A stretch of DNA of 64,000 bases, taken from positions 620,001 through 684,000 of the forward strand of contig NZ_CAJNBJ010000016.1 of NCBI RefSeq assembly GCF_905220995.1, given 5' to 3'. The notes below the pieces were generated by a model. The model did not search any database, was not told the origin of the DNA, and saw nothing but the letters and a program-made list of their open reading frames with translations. Below are positions 16,871-26,401 of this stretch, piece after piece. The first letter of the stretch is position 1, and each line of letters begins with the position of its first letter. The translations under genes were made by a program, and so were the position numbers. This DNA comes from Nitrospira defluvii (GTDB lineage Bacteria > Nitrospirota > Nitrospiria > Nitrospirales > Nitrospiraceae).

Positions 16871-17155
16871 TCAACGACCGCCGCGTTCGGGCCGCTCAGC
16901 CTTCTCATGTTGCGGTCTCTCCGGGCGCTCCGTACGAGTCTGCTCCCGAGTCCGCTCACGAGTTCGTTCCTGCTCATTGAGTTGGTCTTTTTCTTTGAGT
17001 TGGTCTTTCGTCTGCAACCTGTCCTTATCTTGAACTTGCTGCTGTGTTTTGAGCTGGTCGCGGTCGCGATCTTGCGCCGATGCGAGGGTCGCCATCCCTG
17101 CCGGAAACGACATGGCTGAAGCCACTGCGATGGAAAGAATCATTCTGGACCTCAT
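16871..17155 (-). CDS. Short secreted Arg/Glu/Gln-rich repeat protein
   Basis: 94 residues from ATG 17155, which follows AAGGAGGTG, one of the best ribosome sites in the window. A signal peptide (about 1-27, ending LASAQ) is followed by low-complexity repeats: DRDQLKTQ, DKDRLQTKDQL, KEKDQL, then RTRERTREQ and RPERP motifs. The mature part is highly charged, almost free of hydrophobic residues, and is expected to be disordered or coiled. Exported to the periplasm or surface. No family assigned. The next gene in the same direction is the barrel protein. Confidence 0.75.
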   Translation of the reverse strand: MRSRMILSIAVASAMSFPAGMATLASAQDRDRDQLKTQQQVQDKDRLQTKDQLKEKDQLNEQERTRERTREQTRTERPERPQHEKAERPERGGR

Positions 17156-17356
17156 CTGGCACCTCCTTGTACACATGGCCGTGAGCGATATTACCCGCGG
17201 CAGAAACCGGCGATCAGTCCGCTTCGCGGCGCTCGCCATCCGTCCAAGACGATCGCATACTCTATGAGAGGCCTCGCGCATGCAATGGATTCAACCGTGT
17301 TCGGATGTCCGCTCTATAATTTCTCCAATCGAACGATCTTCCCTACCGGCTGACCG

Positions 17357-17833
17357 CTACTTACCCGCTCCAAATTGATACAAATCATGGCACGTCGTAC
17401 AGCGGGCGGTCATGCTCGATAGCCGTTGTAGAATCTGTTGCGGCGTCTCCTTTTTCACGATCGCATCTGCCAGCGCGTCCATGTCCTTGTGGATGGACAG
17501 GCCCATCTGTTTGAACGACAGCGGCAGCTTCGCCATGATGGCTGGACTCGTGTCCACGGCCATCTGCATCCCCGCTGCTCTGGCCGCCGCTTCGGCTTGC
17601 TGAAGGTTCGGCTGCTCCTCCCCCAGGCTACGGACGACACCATCTACCGCCTTCAGGAGCTGTCGCATCTCCGCGAGGATCTGGTCGCGTTCCACCGGTG
17701 CCAATAGGATTTCGGTGCGGCCATCCGCCCCCTTCGTCGTCCAACCCGTCACGAAGAACCATCCGGCAACAGCCAGAGTCATGACCCAGAGCCCCATCGT
17801 TGCCAGACACAACGTGCGTGACCTACTACCCAT
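17357..17833 (-). CDS. Membrane-anchored c-type cytochrome, cytochrome c'-like
   Basis: 158 residues from ATG 17833, preceded by GAGGAGGG. One N-terminal hydrophobic segment (about residues 8-30) acts as signal or anchor. A mostly helical domain follows, and the only haem motif, CTTCH, lies close to the C-terminus. A four-helix domain with a C-terminal CXXCH is the layout of cytochrome c' and related sensors or electron carriers in the periplasm. The sixth haem ligand cannot be predicted with confidence. No redox partner lies immediately next to it. Confidence 0.78.
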   Translation of the reverse strand: MGSRSRTLCLATMGLWVMTLAVAGWFFVTGWTTKGADGRTEILLAPVERDQILAEMRQLLKAVDGVVRSLGEEQPNLQQAEAAARAAGMQMAVDTSPAIMAKLPLSFKQMGLSIHKDMDALADAIVKKETPQQILQRLSSMTARCTTCHDLYQFGAGK

Positions 17834-18037
17834 TATCACCCTCCTCAGACGTGAACTATCCTCTTCTCCTCACAGGATATTCGACCATCATGGGATCATC
17901 CTTCTTTTACTGAGAGCGCCATACGCACGGAAGGATTCACCGATCGCTGTTCTTTTCAGCGTTCCAACATAGATCGGCATGGCGGAAGCCTGCGAGACGG
18001 CCATGGACAATTCTGGCTCAGAACGGTCGGCCCTGGC

Positions 18038-18988
18038 CTAAAAAGCCAAATAGAACCCAAAGCCGACGCTCTCGACCTTCTCGTTGAAGAATTGCCCATA
18101 GGGATAGAAGCCGCGATAGTAGTTCACGAGGAACCGAAACCGACGCGTTGCGCCAGGCCTGGACCACTCGAACCCGCCCACGACATGGCTGTTGATGATC
18201 CAGTGCAACTCTTCAAAGGTTTTGAAGTCGGCCCCCAAGACGGGCGTGAGTCGGAGCCCCGGTATCCCCCGCTCAAGGAACGGAGCGTCGATCGTCGGCC
18301 CGCGCAACTCCATTCCCCACTGCACATGATTCCTGTCCAACACCGCCGGCTCGCGATGCAGCAAGTAGCCTCCGCCTGCATAGACCCGTACCCACCGGTG
18401 GTCGTAGGAGAGGATCGCCTCAACCTCTTCGAAACTGAGGTTCACTCGATTGAATGCGGGATTCTCCAAAAGAAATTCGTCTCCGACATGGCTGCTCTGA
18501 TGGTAGAGGCGCACCCGTGTCGACCAGTCACCACGCCGCCAAGTGACGGGAATGCCCACGATGTAATCGGTATTGATCAAGTCCGAAGACGGCGCATCCA
18601 GATTGAACTGTGAAAACACCCCGGCCAACAGGCCCACCTGCCAACCATTACACCCTTGCCGCTTGGTGTAGAAGCCGAAATTTTCTCCGAACCCCACCGA
18701 GCCGACGTTCACAGACTTCCCGATCCCTTTGACGGTACTTGTGGGCTCTCTGCGCTGAACGGACTGATAGGTGGCGAAGAACTGCGGCTGCTTCGGATCC
18801 GCCATCAAGGGACGGAACACGTCATCGCTTGGGAATGCGGAACCGCTCGTTTCACCGTCACTCTGCTCATACCGGCAGTCGAGTCCAGCGCCGTTCTTCG
18901 TGGTCTGAGCGTCCTCCGCTCGGACTCCGCCTATCGTCAGGAGAGTGAGGCCGACCACCCCGACTATCGTCTTCCAGAACATAGCCAT
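18038..18988 (-). CDS. DUF1207 family outer-membrane protein
   Basis: 316 residues with an N-terminal signal (about 1-24, GGVRAED). The sequence shows the DUF1207 pattern: FPSDDVFRPLMADPKQPQFFATY near residues 52-74, GENFGFY, and many aromatic-rich beta strands ending in a terminal Phe (GFGFYLAF). The final strand suits an outer-membrane beta-barrel. It begins 6 nt after the stop of the ABC-2 permease gene, so it is the last gene of the tetR efflux operon. That position hints at an envelope partner of the exporter, though the family has no settled function. Confidence 0.82.
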   Translation of the reverse strand: MAMFWKTIVGVVGLTLLTIGGVRAEDAQTTKNGAGLDCRYEQSDGETSGSAFPSDDVFRPLMADPKQPQFFATYQSVQRREPTSTVKGIGKSVNVGSVGFGENFGFYTKRQGCNGWQVGLLAGVFSQFNLDAPSSDLINTDYIVGIPVTWRRGDWSTRVRLYHQSSHVGDEFLLENPAFNRVNLSFEEVEAILSYDHRWVRVYAGGGYLLHREPAVLDRNHVQWGMELRGPTIDAPFLERGIPGLRLTPVLGADFKTFEELHWIINSHVVGGFEWSRPGATRRFRFLVNYYRGFYPYGQFFNEKVESVGFGFYLAF

Positions 18989-18994
18989 TTCCGT

Positions 18995-20125
18995 CTAGCT
19001 AGCGGTCTTGTGAAACCGCCGAGCCGCTACCAACAACGTCACCGTTCCCAAGATCAAGAGCGCCAACATCTGCGGCCAGAGGATCCCGGGCCCCACCCCT
19101 TTCAGAAAGATCCCGCGGATGATGACGAGAAAGTAGCGCAGCGGGTTGAGGTACGTCAGCCATTGCACGGTCTCGGGCATGTTCGCGATCGGAAACACAA
19201 ACCCGGACAGCAGCATGGCGGGGAAGTAGTAGAAAAAGGCGCTCATCATCGCTTGCTGCTGTGTCCGACTGATGGTCGAGATCAGCAAGCCGATGCCCAG
19301 CGTGCTCATCAGGTAGAGGCTCGTCGCACCGAAGAGCAGCAGCAGACTGCCCCTGATCGGAACGTCGAACCAATAGACGGCGATCGCAGTCACCAGCACG
19401 ACATCGGCAAACCCGATCAGCGCAAACGGCAACATCTTGCCCAGAATGAACTCCGATTGTCTGATGGGAGTGACCATGATCTGCTCGATCGTGCCGATTT
19501 CCTTCTCGCGGACCACGGCCATGCTGGACAGCATGAGGGTGACCAACGTGACGATCAGCACGATGACGCCGGGGACGTAAAAATTCCGAGACTCAAGATT
19601 TTCGTTGAACCAGGCGCGCGTCTCTAGCGCCACGCGAGCCGGGGCGGCCGGCTGACCGGTCGCCCGGACAAAGCGGGTCTGCAGCACCGTCTCGCTGAAC
19701 CGGCCGGCGATCTGTCCGGCATAGTTGAGCACGATGCCGGCCGTATTGGAATCCGTCCCGTCCACGATGATCTGGAGCGGCGCGGTCCGTCCGGCGCGCA
19801 ACTCGTCCCCGAACCCCTTGTTTATCCGTAGCACCGCTTTGACCAATCCGCGATCGACGAGATGTTGGGCCTCTTCTTCCCGATCGACGTAGGTCACCAT
19901 GTCGAAGTAGCCGGACCCGGTGAACCGCGCCACGAGTTCGCGGCTGGCCCGGCTGTTGTCCAGATCGAAGATTGCAGTCGGGATATGCGTGACGTCCGTG
20001 GTGACGGCATAGCCGAAGACCAGTGTCTGCACCAGCGGCATCACGAAAATCACGGTCCTCATCCGCGGATCGCGGAGGATCTGGATGAATTCCTTGATCA
20101 GCATCTGTTTGATCCGTTCGAACAT
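18995..20125 (-). CDS. ABC-2 type permease, YbhR/YhhJ-like (second)
   Basis: 376 residues. A first helix near residues 22-45 is followed by a large periplasmic domain (about 50-175: FDLDNSRASRELVARF, LQIIVDGTDSNTAG), then five helices. The cytoplasmic motif VREKEIGTIEQIMVTP precedes the second helix. This is the ABC-2 permease of YbhFSR-type drug exporters. It starts 7 nt after the companion permease stop. With two ATPases, a membrane-fusion protein and a TolC-like channel in the same run, it should form a heterodimeric export complex for lipophilic toxicants. Confidence 0.9.
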   Translation of the reverse strand: MFERIKQMLIKEFIQILRDPRMRTVIFVMPLVQTLVFGYAVTTDVTHIPTAIFDLDNSRASRELVARFTGSGYFDMVTYVDREEEAQHLVDRGLVKAVLRINKGFGDELRAGRTAPLQIIVDGTDSNTAGIVLNYAGQIAGRFSETVLQTRFVRATGQPAAPARVALETRAWFNENLESRNFYVPGVIVLIVTLVTLMLSSMAVVREKEIGTIEQIMVTPIRQSEFILGKMLPFALIGFADVVLVTAIAVYWFDVPIRGSLLLLFGATSLYLMSTLGIGLLISTISRTQQQAMMSAFFYYFPAMLLSGFVFPIANMPETVQWLTYLNPLRYFLVIIRGIFLKGVGPGILWPQMLALLILGTVTLLVAARRFHKTAS

Positions 20126-20132
20126 CGTGTTC

Positions 20133-21266
20133 TCACGCCATCTTTTTTTTGAAGACCAGATTGGCGGCCAGGAGCACGAGCAGGCCGAAGACGGCCAGGA
20201 GCACCGCCTCCATCATCAGCAGCTCCAGTCCGACCCCTTTGAGATAGATGCCCTTCAACAGCGAGACGAAATACCGGGCCGGCACCACATGAGTGAGGAC
20301 CTGGATCACGTTCGGCATGTTGCTGATGTCGTACATGAACCCGGAGAGCAGGAAGGCTGGCAGGAACGTGACCACCATGGCGAGCTGGCTGGCCAGCAAC
20401 TGGGCTTTGGTCACGATGCTGATCAACATGCCGAGTGAGAGCGCGCCGGCCAAAAAGACGGCGGCCATGCCGAACAGGAGCGCAACGTTGCCGCGCAGCG
20501 GGACCTCAAAGAGGAACTCGCCCATCAGTACGGCCACTAGCACATCGAGCATCCCGATGCTGAAATACGGTAGCAACTTGCCGAGGATCAGCTCGGGCCC
20601 TTTCAACGGCGTGGAGATCACCTGCTCCATCGTGCCCGTTTCCCACTCACGCGCCACGGTCAGCGAGGTCAGCATCGCGGCGATGACCATCATGATCACC
20701 GCGATCAGTCCCGGAATGATGTAGTTCTTCGATTCCATGTCGGCGTTGAACCAGACGCGCTGGCGCAGATCGAGCGGGACCGTAACGGTTCGGCCGCTGG
20801 TGCGGGCGGCCTGCTCGATCGCCAGATCCTGGTTGTAGGTGCGCGCGACGGTCTCCACATAGCCCAGCACGATGGTGGCCGTGTTGGAATCGCTGCCGTC
20901 CACGATCGCTTGAGCCCGCCCGACCCGGCCCGACTCCACATCCATTGCGAAGTCGACCGGGATGACCAAGGCCACGAGAGCCTCCCCCGCATCGATCGCC
21001 CGCTCGACCTCCGCATAGGTCTGCACGACGCGGCGGAGGGCGAAATAGGGCGATCCCTCGAAACGGCTGATGAAGTCGCGGCTGGCCTGCGTGCCGCCCT
21101 GATCCCAAACGACGAGCGGCACCTCATCCACGTCCAAGGTCAGCGCATAACCGAACAGGGTCAATAAGAGAATAGGGATGGCGATCCCCATGACCAGGCT
21201 GCGCCAGTCGCGGATAATATGGATGCCCTCTTTGCGGGCGACCGCCCAGATGCGCCGCGCGTTCAT
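20133..21266 (-). CDS. ABC-2 type permease, YbhS-like (first)
   Basis: 377 residues with the same architecture as its neighbour: an N-terminal helix after KEGIHIIRDWRSL, a periplasmic domain holding WDQGGTQASRDFISRF and AIVDGSDSNTAT, then helices preceded by AREWETGTMEQVISTPL. The paralogous pair suggests a heterodimeric channel. The ATG overlaps the stop of the upstream ATPase by 4 nt, so translation is coupled. Inner membrane. The substrate is unknown; a TetR regulator at the head of the operon suggests an induced xenobiotic. Confidence 0.9.
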   Translation of the reverse strand: MNARRIWAVARKEGIHIIRDWRSLVMGIAIPILLLTLFGYALTLDVDEVPLVVWDQGGTQASRDFISRFEGSPYFALRRVVQTYAEVERAIDAGEALVALVIPVDFAMDVESGRVGRAQAIVDGSDSNTATIVLGYVETVARTYNQDLAIEQAARTSGRTVTVPLDLRQRVWFNADMESKNYIIPGLIAVIMMVIAAMLTSLTVAREWETGTMEQVISTPLKGPELILGKLLPYFSIGMLDVLVAVLMGEFLFEVPLRGNVALLFGMAAVFLAGALSLGMLISIVTKAQLLASQLAMVVTFLPAFLLSGFMYDISNMPNVIQVLTHVVPARYFVSLLKGIYLKGVGLELLMMEAVLLAVFGLLVLLAANLVFKKKMA

Positions 21267-22240
21267 CCCGCCACCTCCGCCTGAGGCCGTTCCTGTCGAT
21301 CCCGTGCCTCGATCAGCGAGACGAACACGTCCTCCAGCGACGGCACGATTCGCTCGGCCCGCGACACCGGGAACTTCCGCTCAGCCAGTCTGTTCTTGAT
21401 CGCAGTCATCACGCCCTCCGCCCGGCGCTCGACGACGACGTGCAGTCCCTTGCCGAACAGGGCCGTTTCCTTGACCCCTTCAATCTCCCCGAGCGCCAGC
21501 ATCGCCTCCTGTGGCTGCTCGCACAGGACCTCAATGATGTCGTCTTCCATGAAGCGCGTCTTCAGCTCGTCCGGCGTCCCATCGGCGATCAATTCCCCGC
21601 GATAGATCAATCCCAGTCGGTCGCAGTATTCCGCCTCTTCCATGTAGTGCGTCGTCACGAAGACGGTCACACCTCGCCCGGCCAGCGTGTAAATGAGATC
21701 CCAGAAGCTGCGGCGGCTGATCGGGTCCACGCCGGACGTCGGTTCGTCGAGAAAGATGATCGGTGGCTCGTGCAGGATGGCGCAGCCCAGCGCGAGTCGT
21801 TGTTTCCAACCCCCTGAGAGCACTGCGGTCCGAGAGGTCCGATGCTGCGCAAGGCCCGCCATGCCGATCACCCATTCTTTTCGCTCAGCCTTCTTCCCTT
21901 TCGGAATTCGGTAAATGCCGCTGTAAAAGTCGATGTTCTCCTCGACCGTCAGATCCTCATAGAGCGAGAACTTCTGGCTCATATAGCCGATGCGGGCCTT
22001 GATCCGCTCGGCCTGGCGCATGATGTCGAAGCCGGCGACGGTCCCGGTGCCGGCGGTCGGGGCCAGCAGCCCGCACAGCATTCGGATGGTCGTGGATTTG
22101 CCGGCGCCGTTCGGGCCGAGAAATCCGAAGATCTCGCCGGCGCTGACCTGCAGACTGATCCGGTTGACCGCAACGAAGGAGCCGAACCGCTTTTCTAGAT
22201 CGCGGACGACGACCGCGTAGGGTTCACGATCAGCGTGCAT
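21263..22240 (-). CDS. ABC exporter ATPase (second)
   Basis: 325 residues: Walker A GPNGAGKSTT near residue 40, signature LSGGWKQRLALGCA, Walker B IIFLDEPTSGVDP, and H-switch VTTHYMEEAEYC, all intact. The C-terminal 90 residues form the extension common to DrrA/YbhF-type ATPases. It overlaps the upstream ATPase gene by 11 nt and the downstream permease by 4 nt. Together with the other ATPase gene it equals the two halves of E. coli YbhF, which are fused there and separate here. Confidence 0.92.
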   Translation of the reverse strand: MHADREPYAVVVRDLEKRFGSFVAVNRISLQVSAGEIFGFLGPNGAGKSTTIRMLCGLLAPTAGTGTVAGFDIMRQAERIKARIGYMSQKFSLYEDLTVEENIDFYSGIYRIPKGKKAERKEWVIGMAGLAQHRTSRTAVLSGGWKQRLALGCAILHEPPIIFLDEPTSGVDPISRRSFWDLIYTLAGRGVTVFVTTHYMEEAEYCDRLGLIYRGELIADGTPDELKTRFMEDDIIEVLCEQPQEAMLALGEIEGVKETALFGKGLHVVVERRAEGVMTAIKNRLAERKFPVSRAERIVPSLEDVFVSLIEARDRQERPQAEVAG

Positions 22241-23183
22241 TGATCGGTTCCCGCTGAGAGACGGCCCCTTCGCTCGTCAGCACCGACACAAAGACATCTT
22301 CCAGAGAGGGCTCGATCGGCCTGAGCCCCTGCAGCGTAAATCCTCCGGTTTGCAGCACGGCCGGCACCTCGTGCGCGGTCTGTACCCGATCCATGGTCAC
22401 CACATGGATACGATCGCCGAACAGTCCGATCGACTCGGCTTTCACACGCTGCTTGAGCAGGACTGCAGCCTCGCGCGCCCGATTGACGCGGACTTCCAGA
22501 ATGGTCCCCCGCATGAGGGTTTTGACCCGGTCCGGTGTGTCGCAGGCCAGGAGACGGCCCTGGTGCAGCAACGCCACGCGGTGACAGCGTTCGGCCTCAT
22601 CCAGATAGGCGGTGGAGACAAAGATAGTCACACCTTCCTTGAGGAGGGAATAGAGAATCCGCCAGAAGTCGCGCCGCGACACGGGATCCACCCCGTTCGT
22701 CGGCTCGTCCAGGAACAACACCTTCGGCGTATGGATCAGCGCACAGGCGAGGCCCAGCTTCTGCTTCATGCCGCCGGACAATCGGCCGGCCTGCCGTTTT
22801 TTGAACGGCGTGAGGTTGCTGAACGAGAGCAGGTCGTGGATCTTGTGCTCGCGGCCTCTCGCGGGAACCCCGTAGAGATCCGCGTAGAAATGGATATTCT
22901 CGTCCACCGTGAGATCCGGATACAAACCGAACCGCTGGCTCATGTACCCGATGTCATCCTTGACGGCTTCCGCTTCCCGGACGACGTGCTTCCCCATGAC
23001 CCAGGCCTCGCCGCCGCTCGGCTCCATGACGCCGGTCAAGAGCCGCATCGTCGTCGTCTTGCCGGCGCCGTCCGGACCGACGAGGCCAAAGATTTCTCCC
23101 GACGCCACCGTGAAATTTAGATCCTCGACCGCGCGGACCGCGCCGAACGATCGCGTCAAATGGACGAGCTTAAGGGCCTCCAC
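22230..23183 (-). CDS. ABC exporter ATPase (first)
   Basis: 317 residues from GTG 23183, chosen for GGAGG six bases upstream; an upstream extension has no ribosome site. Walker A GPDGAGKTTT (Asp where the other ATPase has Asn), signature LSGGMKQKLGLACA, Walker B VLFLDEPTNGVDP, and a switch region VSTAYLDEAERC in which the usual switch His is replaced by Ala. The replaced His suggests one degenerate ATPase site in a heterodimeric motor. It overlaps the hlyD-like stop by 14 nt. Confidence 0.9.
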   Translation of the reverse strand: MEALKLVHLTRSFGAVRAVEDLNFTVASGEIFGLVGPDGAGKTTTMRLLTGVMEPSGGEAWVMGKHVVREAEAVKDDIGYMSQRFGLYPDLTVDENIHFYADLYGVPARGREHKIHDLLSFSNLTPFKKRQAGRLSGGMKQKLGLACALIHTPKVLFLDEPTNGVDPVSRRDFWRILYSLLKEGVTIFVSTAYLDEAERCHRVALLHQGRLLACDTPDRVKTLMRGTILEVRVNRAREAAVLLKQRVKAESIGLFGDRIHVVTMDRVQTAHEVPAVLQTGGFTLQGLRPIEPSLEDVFVSVLTSEGAVSQREPINAR

Positions 23184-24291
23184 CTGGTGCCTCCGATCGA
23201 TCCAAAAGCCTGATCCGGGCATCGGCCGGCATGCCGGCCTTGAGCTCCATCTCAGGATTGGCGATGGTGATCTTGATGCGATAGACCAGCTTCACGCGTT
23301 CCTTCTCTGTCTGGACGCTCTTGGGCGTAAACTCTGCCTGGGAGGCAATGAAGGAGACGCGCCCCACATAATGCTTGTCCGGGAAGGTATCGGTCCTCAC
23401 CTTCGCCGTTTGGCCGATCTTTACTCGTCCCAAATCCGTCTCATCCACGTAGGCCCGCAGCCAGACATGTTCCAAATCGCCGACGGTCACGATGGGCGTC
23501 CCGGCGGCGACGAACTCGCCCGGCTCGATGTGGTGGGAGAGGACCACACCGGTTAATGGAGAGGCCAAGATAGAGTAGTTGAACCGCGTCTCGGCCAGCT
23601 TCAGTGCCTCTTTGGCCTGCTGAAGCTGTGCCCGTGACCGGTCGATTTTTTCCATGCGCGGGCCTTTTTTGACGAGACGCAATTGCTCCTGTGCCTCACG
23701 GAGTTTGGCCTCAGTCACGTCCACGGCCGTCTTGGCCGCATCGTAGTCCTGCCCCGAGACATTGTCCTGCTCATAGAGCGTCTTGAGGCGCCTGAAATCG
23801 GCCTTGGCACGCTCCACCTCCGCCTGCGCCCGCCGAACCACGGCTTCCGATTGTGCAATCTCCTCCGGTCGAGAGCCGGTCTCCAGCTCAGCCAACGCCG
23901 CCTCCGCCGCACGAACCTCCGCCTTGCGTAACGCGACCTCCTGCGACAACTCACTGGTATCCAAACGAGCGACAATCTGTCCCGCCTTGACCGTCTCCCC
24001 TTCCGACACCAGACGCTCCACCACGCGACCCGGGATCTTGAAACTGACCTCGGCGTCGGTCATCTCGATGTTGCCCGACACCCGGAGGACTCCAGGCTCC
24101 GGCGCCGGCCGTGACCAGAGAGTGAGCGCGGCGATGACGGCAAGGAGCAGCGCACCAACGATCAGGATCGCCCACATCCGAATGCGTGCCCTCGCGCTTC
24201 CTGGGGCGGGCGCCGCGGTATCCGGCGGCGAGGCTCCATGCTCGCCTGGCTCAGTCCCACCCGATCTGCGAGGAGCCGCCATCGTCTCCAT
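23170..24291 (-). CDS. HlyD-type membrane-fusion protein (YbhG-like)
   Basis: 373 residues from ATG 24291, with AAAGGA upstream; a TTG two codons earlier is possible. A Pro/Ala/Gly-rich cytoplasmic start precedes one membrane helix (about 40-60). A lipoyl-like strand (VLRVSGNIEMTDAEVSFKI) follows, then a long coiled-coil hairpin (about 105-230) rich in Ala, Glu, Gln and Lys, the second lipoyl half (SPLTGVVLSHHIEPGE) and a beta-barrel domain. It bridges the inner-membrane ABC exporter to the TolC-like channel encoded just upstream. Confidence 0.92.
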   Translation of the reverse strand: METMAAPRRSGGTEPGEHGASPPDTAAPAPGSARARIRMWAILIVGALLLAVIAALTLWSRPAPEPGVLRVSGNIEMTDAEVSFKIPGRVVERLVSEGETVKAGQIVARLDTSELSQEVALRKAEVRAAEAALAELETGSRPEEIAQSEAVVRRAQAEVERAKADFRRLKTLYEQDNVSGQDYDAAKTAVDVTEAKLREAQEQLRLVKKGPRMEKIDRSRAQLQQAKEALKLAETRFNYSILASPLTGVVLSHHIEPGEFVAAGTPIVTVGDLEHVWLRAYVDETDLGRVKIGQTAKVRTDTFPDKHYVGRVSFIASQAEFTPKSVQTEKERVKLVYRIKITIANPEMELKAGMPADARIRLLDRSEAPGGGP

Positions 24292-24359
24292 ACTCAATGG
24301 TCCTTTTTTCTCATCATCATAGGCTTCAAAAACAAAGATTGCGTGCGCGGCTCAGGGAT

Positions 24360-25703
24360 TCAGAATAGCTGTTCAATCTCACCCTTGGCCCGCGCCAGAT
24401 TGATGCGTGACGCATTGAATCGGAACAACGCCTCAATGAGGTTGTCGCGTGCCCGCGCGACCGAGGTTTGGGCGTTCGTCACCTCGATATTCGTGGCGAG
24501 GCCGGCGGCAAAGCGATCACGCGCAAAGGTCAGTTCCTTCATTGCCAGCTCGATCCCTTTTTCGGCGACCGCCACCTGCTGCGTGGAGGAGTCGAGCGTG
24601 AGGAGGGCACTGCGGACTTCGAGGGTGACTTGGTCGGATACATCCTTCATCCGGATCGATTCCTGACGCACACGGCTACGCGTCTCGGAAATACGGCCCT
24701 CGCGCTGCCCCCCGTCGAAAATGGGAACCGAGAGCATGAGCCCTACCGATCGTGTCGCCAGGGCTTCATCCGGTTTCAGGCCGATCCATCCGTAGTCGCC
24801 GTTCAAGGACAACGAGGGAATTCGTTCACTCGTCACAGAGCTGAGACTAAGGGAGGCGAGCTTTTGGCGCGTGATCTGCGCCTTGAGTTCCGCGCGATTC
24901 TCGCGCGCCACAGTGAGAGCCGTCTCAGGGGTTTGCGACTCGACGTTCGCCAATGTGAGTTCGTCGGTCAGCGTCACGGACACGTCAAAATCGATACCCA
25001 ACGTGCGAATGAGGTTCAACTTCGCGCTTTCGTGATCGTTTTGAGCGACGAGCAGCCGCTGGCGGGTGTTCTCGACCTGGACTTCTTCACGGGTGACATC
25101 GAGGCCCGTGGCCACACCTGCCTTCTTTCTATCCTGTGCCAACTTCAACAGTTGCTGGCTGAGTTCGAGATCCGCCAGCCGGGCTTTCACCGCAGCCTCC
25201 GCTCGAGACGCTTCCATGTATAGAAGCCCCGCCGTGGCCATGACGTCTCGCTTCGTCACTTCGGCCTCAAGCCCCGCCACATCGACTCCGGTTTTGGCCG
25301 CCCGCCAACGCTGAATCAGGCTCAGGCTGAAAATATTCTGCACGAGGTTGGCCCTCGCGTTGTAGACATCGAACGGTTCGGTCACAGGTCTCTGCAAGCC
25401 TAAGCCGGAGAGTCTGTCGGGCGGCAGTCCGAAGGCGGCGAGATTGACGGTTTGATGGCTTCCGCTCATGAACCCGGACACGTTCGGCAGTAACGCCCCC
25501 AAGCTGGCGCTAGCCGCCGATTGAGCGGCCACGATCCGTTCTTTCAGCAAGCGCACATTGGCGTTATTGTCGATGGCCGCCTGAATGGCATCATGCAGAC
25601 TCAAACGTAACTCGGGGCGGACCTGAGGCGGCTCAGCAGCCGCCGACAGGCATATCATCCAGAATGCTGCCAGGGTTGCGATACCCACTGTTCGCCTGTT
25701 CAT
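24360..25703 (-). CDS. TolC-family outer-membrane efflux channel
   Basis: 447 residues with a signal peptide (about 1-23, ending SAAAEPP). Two homologous halves of long helices each have the OEP pattern: LHDAIQAAIDNNANVRLLKE near residue 36, AARASR-like stretches, and the second-half start VSDQVTLEVRSALLTLDSS. The segment QLDPDL-type turns are missing, as expected for an outer-membrane factor. The ATG follows TTGGAGTGATC. It lies between tetR and the hlyD-like gene, so it should provide the exit duct for this ABC exporter. Confidence 0.92.
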   Translation of the reverse strand: MNRRTVGIATLAAFWMICLSAAAEPPQVRPELRLSLHDAIQAAIDNNANVRLLKERIVAAQSAASASLGALLPNVSGFMSGSHQTVNLAAFGLPPDRLSGLGLQRPVTEPFDVYNARANLVQNIFSLSLIQRWRAAKTGVDVAGLEAEVTKRDVMATAGLLYMEASRAEAAVKARLADLELSQQLLKLAQDRKKAGVATGLDVTREEVQVENTRQRLLVAQNDHESAKLNLIRTLGIDFDVSVTLTDELTLANVESQTPETALTVARENRAELKAQITRQKLASLSLSSVTSERIPSLSLNGDYGWIGLKPDEALATRSVGLMLSVPIFDGGQREGRISETRSRVRQESIRMKDVSDQVTLEVRSALLTLDSSTQQVAVAEKGIELAMKELTFARDRFAAGLATNIEVTNAQTSVARARDNLIEALFRFNASRINLARAKGEIEQLF

Positions 25704-25738
25704 CGATCACTCCAATTTTGCGCTACGCACGGTGATTG

Positions 25739-26374
25739 TTATCGCGGAGAGAATCGCTTCTCTCCTGACGATCTGTCGAATGCGATGCCGCGCCGATAGA
25801 TGGCAAACGCGTCGGGCGCTTGGCGGCGGATGTGTAACACATTTCCCGTGAGCAACGACTGCATAACCAGCCCCTGAATGGTCCCAACAAACAGGGTTGA
25901 AGCAGCGGCGGTGTCCAGGTCTGGATCGAGCTGGCCCTGCCTCTTGCCTAGTTCCATCAGCCGAATCAGGCGCTCGGTGTAGCAACGGAGCAAGGTCCGC
26001 ACCATCCGCTTGGTGACGGTGTCTTCGGATCGTTGTAATTCGCCGATCAGCATCCGTGGTACGCCAGGATGCTCGACCACAAAATCGATATGCGCGAGGA
26101 AGACAGCTTCCAACGCTGCGATAGGAGAGGAGGCGGATTGCGCCGCCCTGTCGATTCGCGCCAACAGACGATCCGCCACCCATTCCATGACTGCCTTCAA
26201 GATGGCGTCTTTGCTTGGGAAATGCCTAAACAGCGCGCCCTGGGTCAGGCCTATACGCTTGGCAACAGCGGCCGTTGTAATGTCGGTGGGATTCTGTTCC
26301 GCCGCCAAGGCGATCAGAGCCTGAACCGTCTCAATTCGACGTTGCTTCGCTGGAAGGTGCTTGGGATGAGCCAT
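25739..26374 (-). CDS. TetR/AcrR family repressor
   Basis: 211 residues from ATG 26374, with TTGGAGTGAT in front. The N-terminal helix-turn-helix (about residues 10-55) reads ITTAAVAKRIGLTQGALFRHFPSKDAIL, standard for the family. The helical C-terminal part would hold a ligand pocket; SLLTGN and the Arg-rich end carry no known signature. As first gene of the efflux operon it most likely represses its own transcription. A 26-bp dyad at 26402-26427, 28 nt upstream, is the best operator candidate. Confidence 0.9.
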   Translation of the reverse strand: MAHPKHLPAKQRRIETVQALIALAAEQNPTDITTAAVAKRIGLTQGALFRHFPSKDAILKAVMEWVADRLLARIDRAAQSASSPIAALEAVFLAHIDFVVEHPGVPRMLIGELQRSEDTVTKRMVRTLLRCYTERLIRLMELGKRQGQLDPDLDTAAASTLFVGTIQGLVMQSLLTGNVLHIRRQAPDAFAIYRRGIAFDRSSGEKRFSPR

Positions 26375-26401
26375 ATCACTCCAACTCACTTCAACTACAA
26401 T

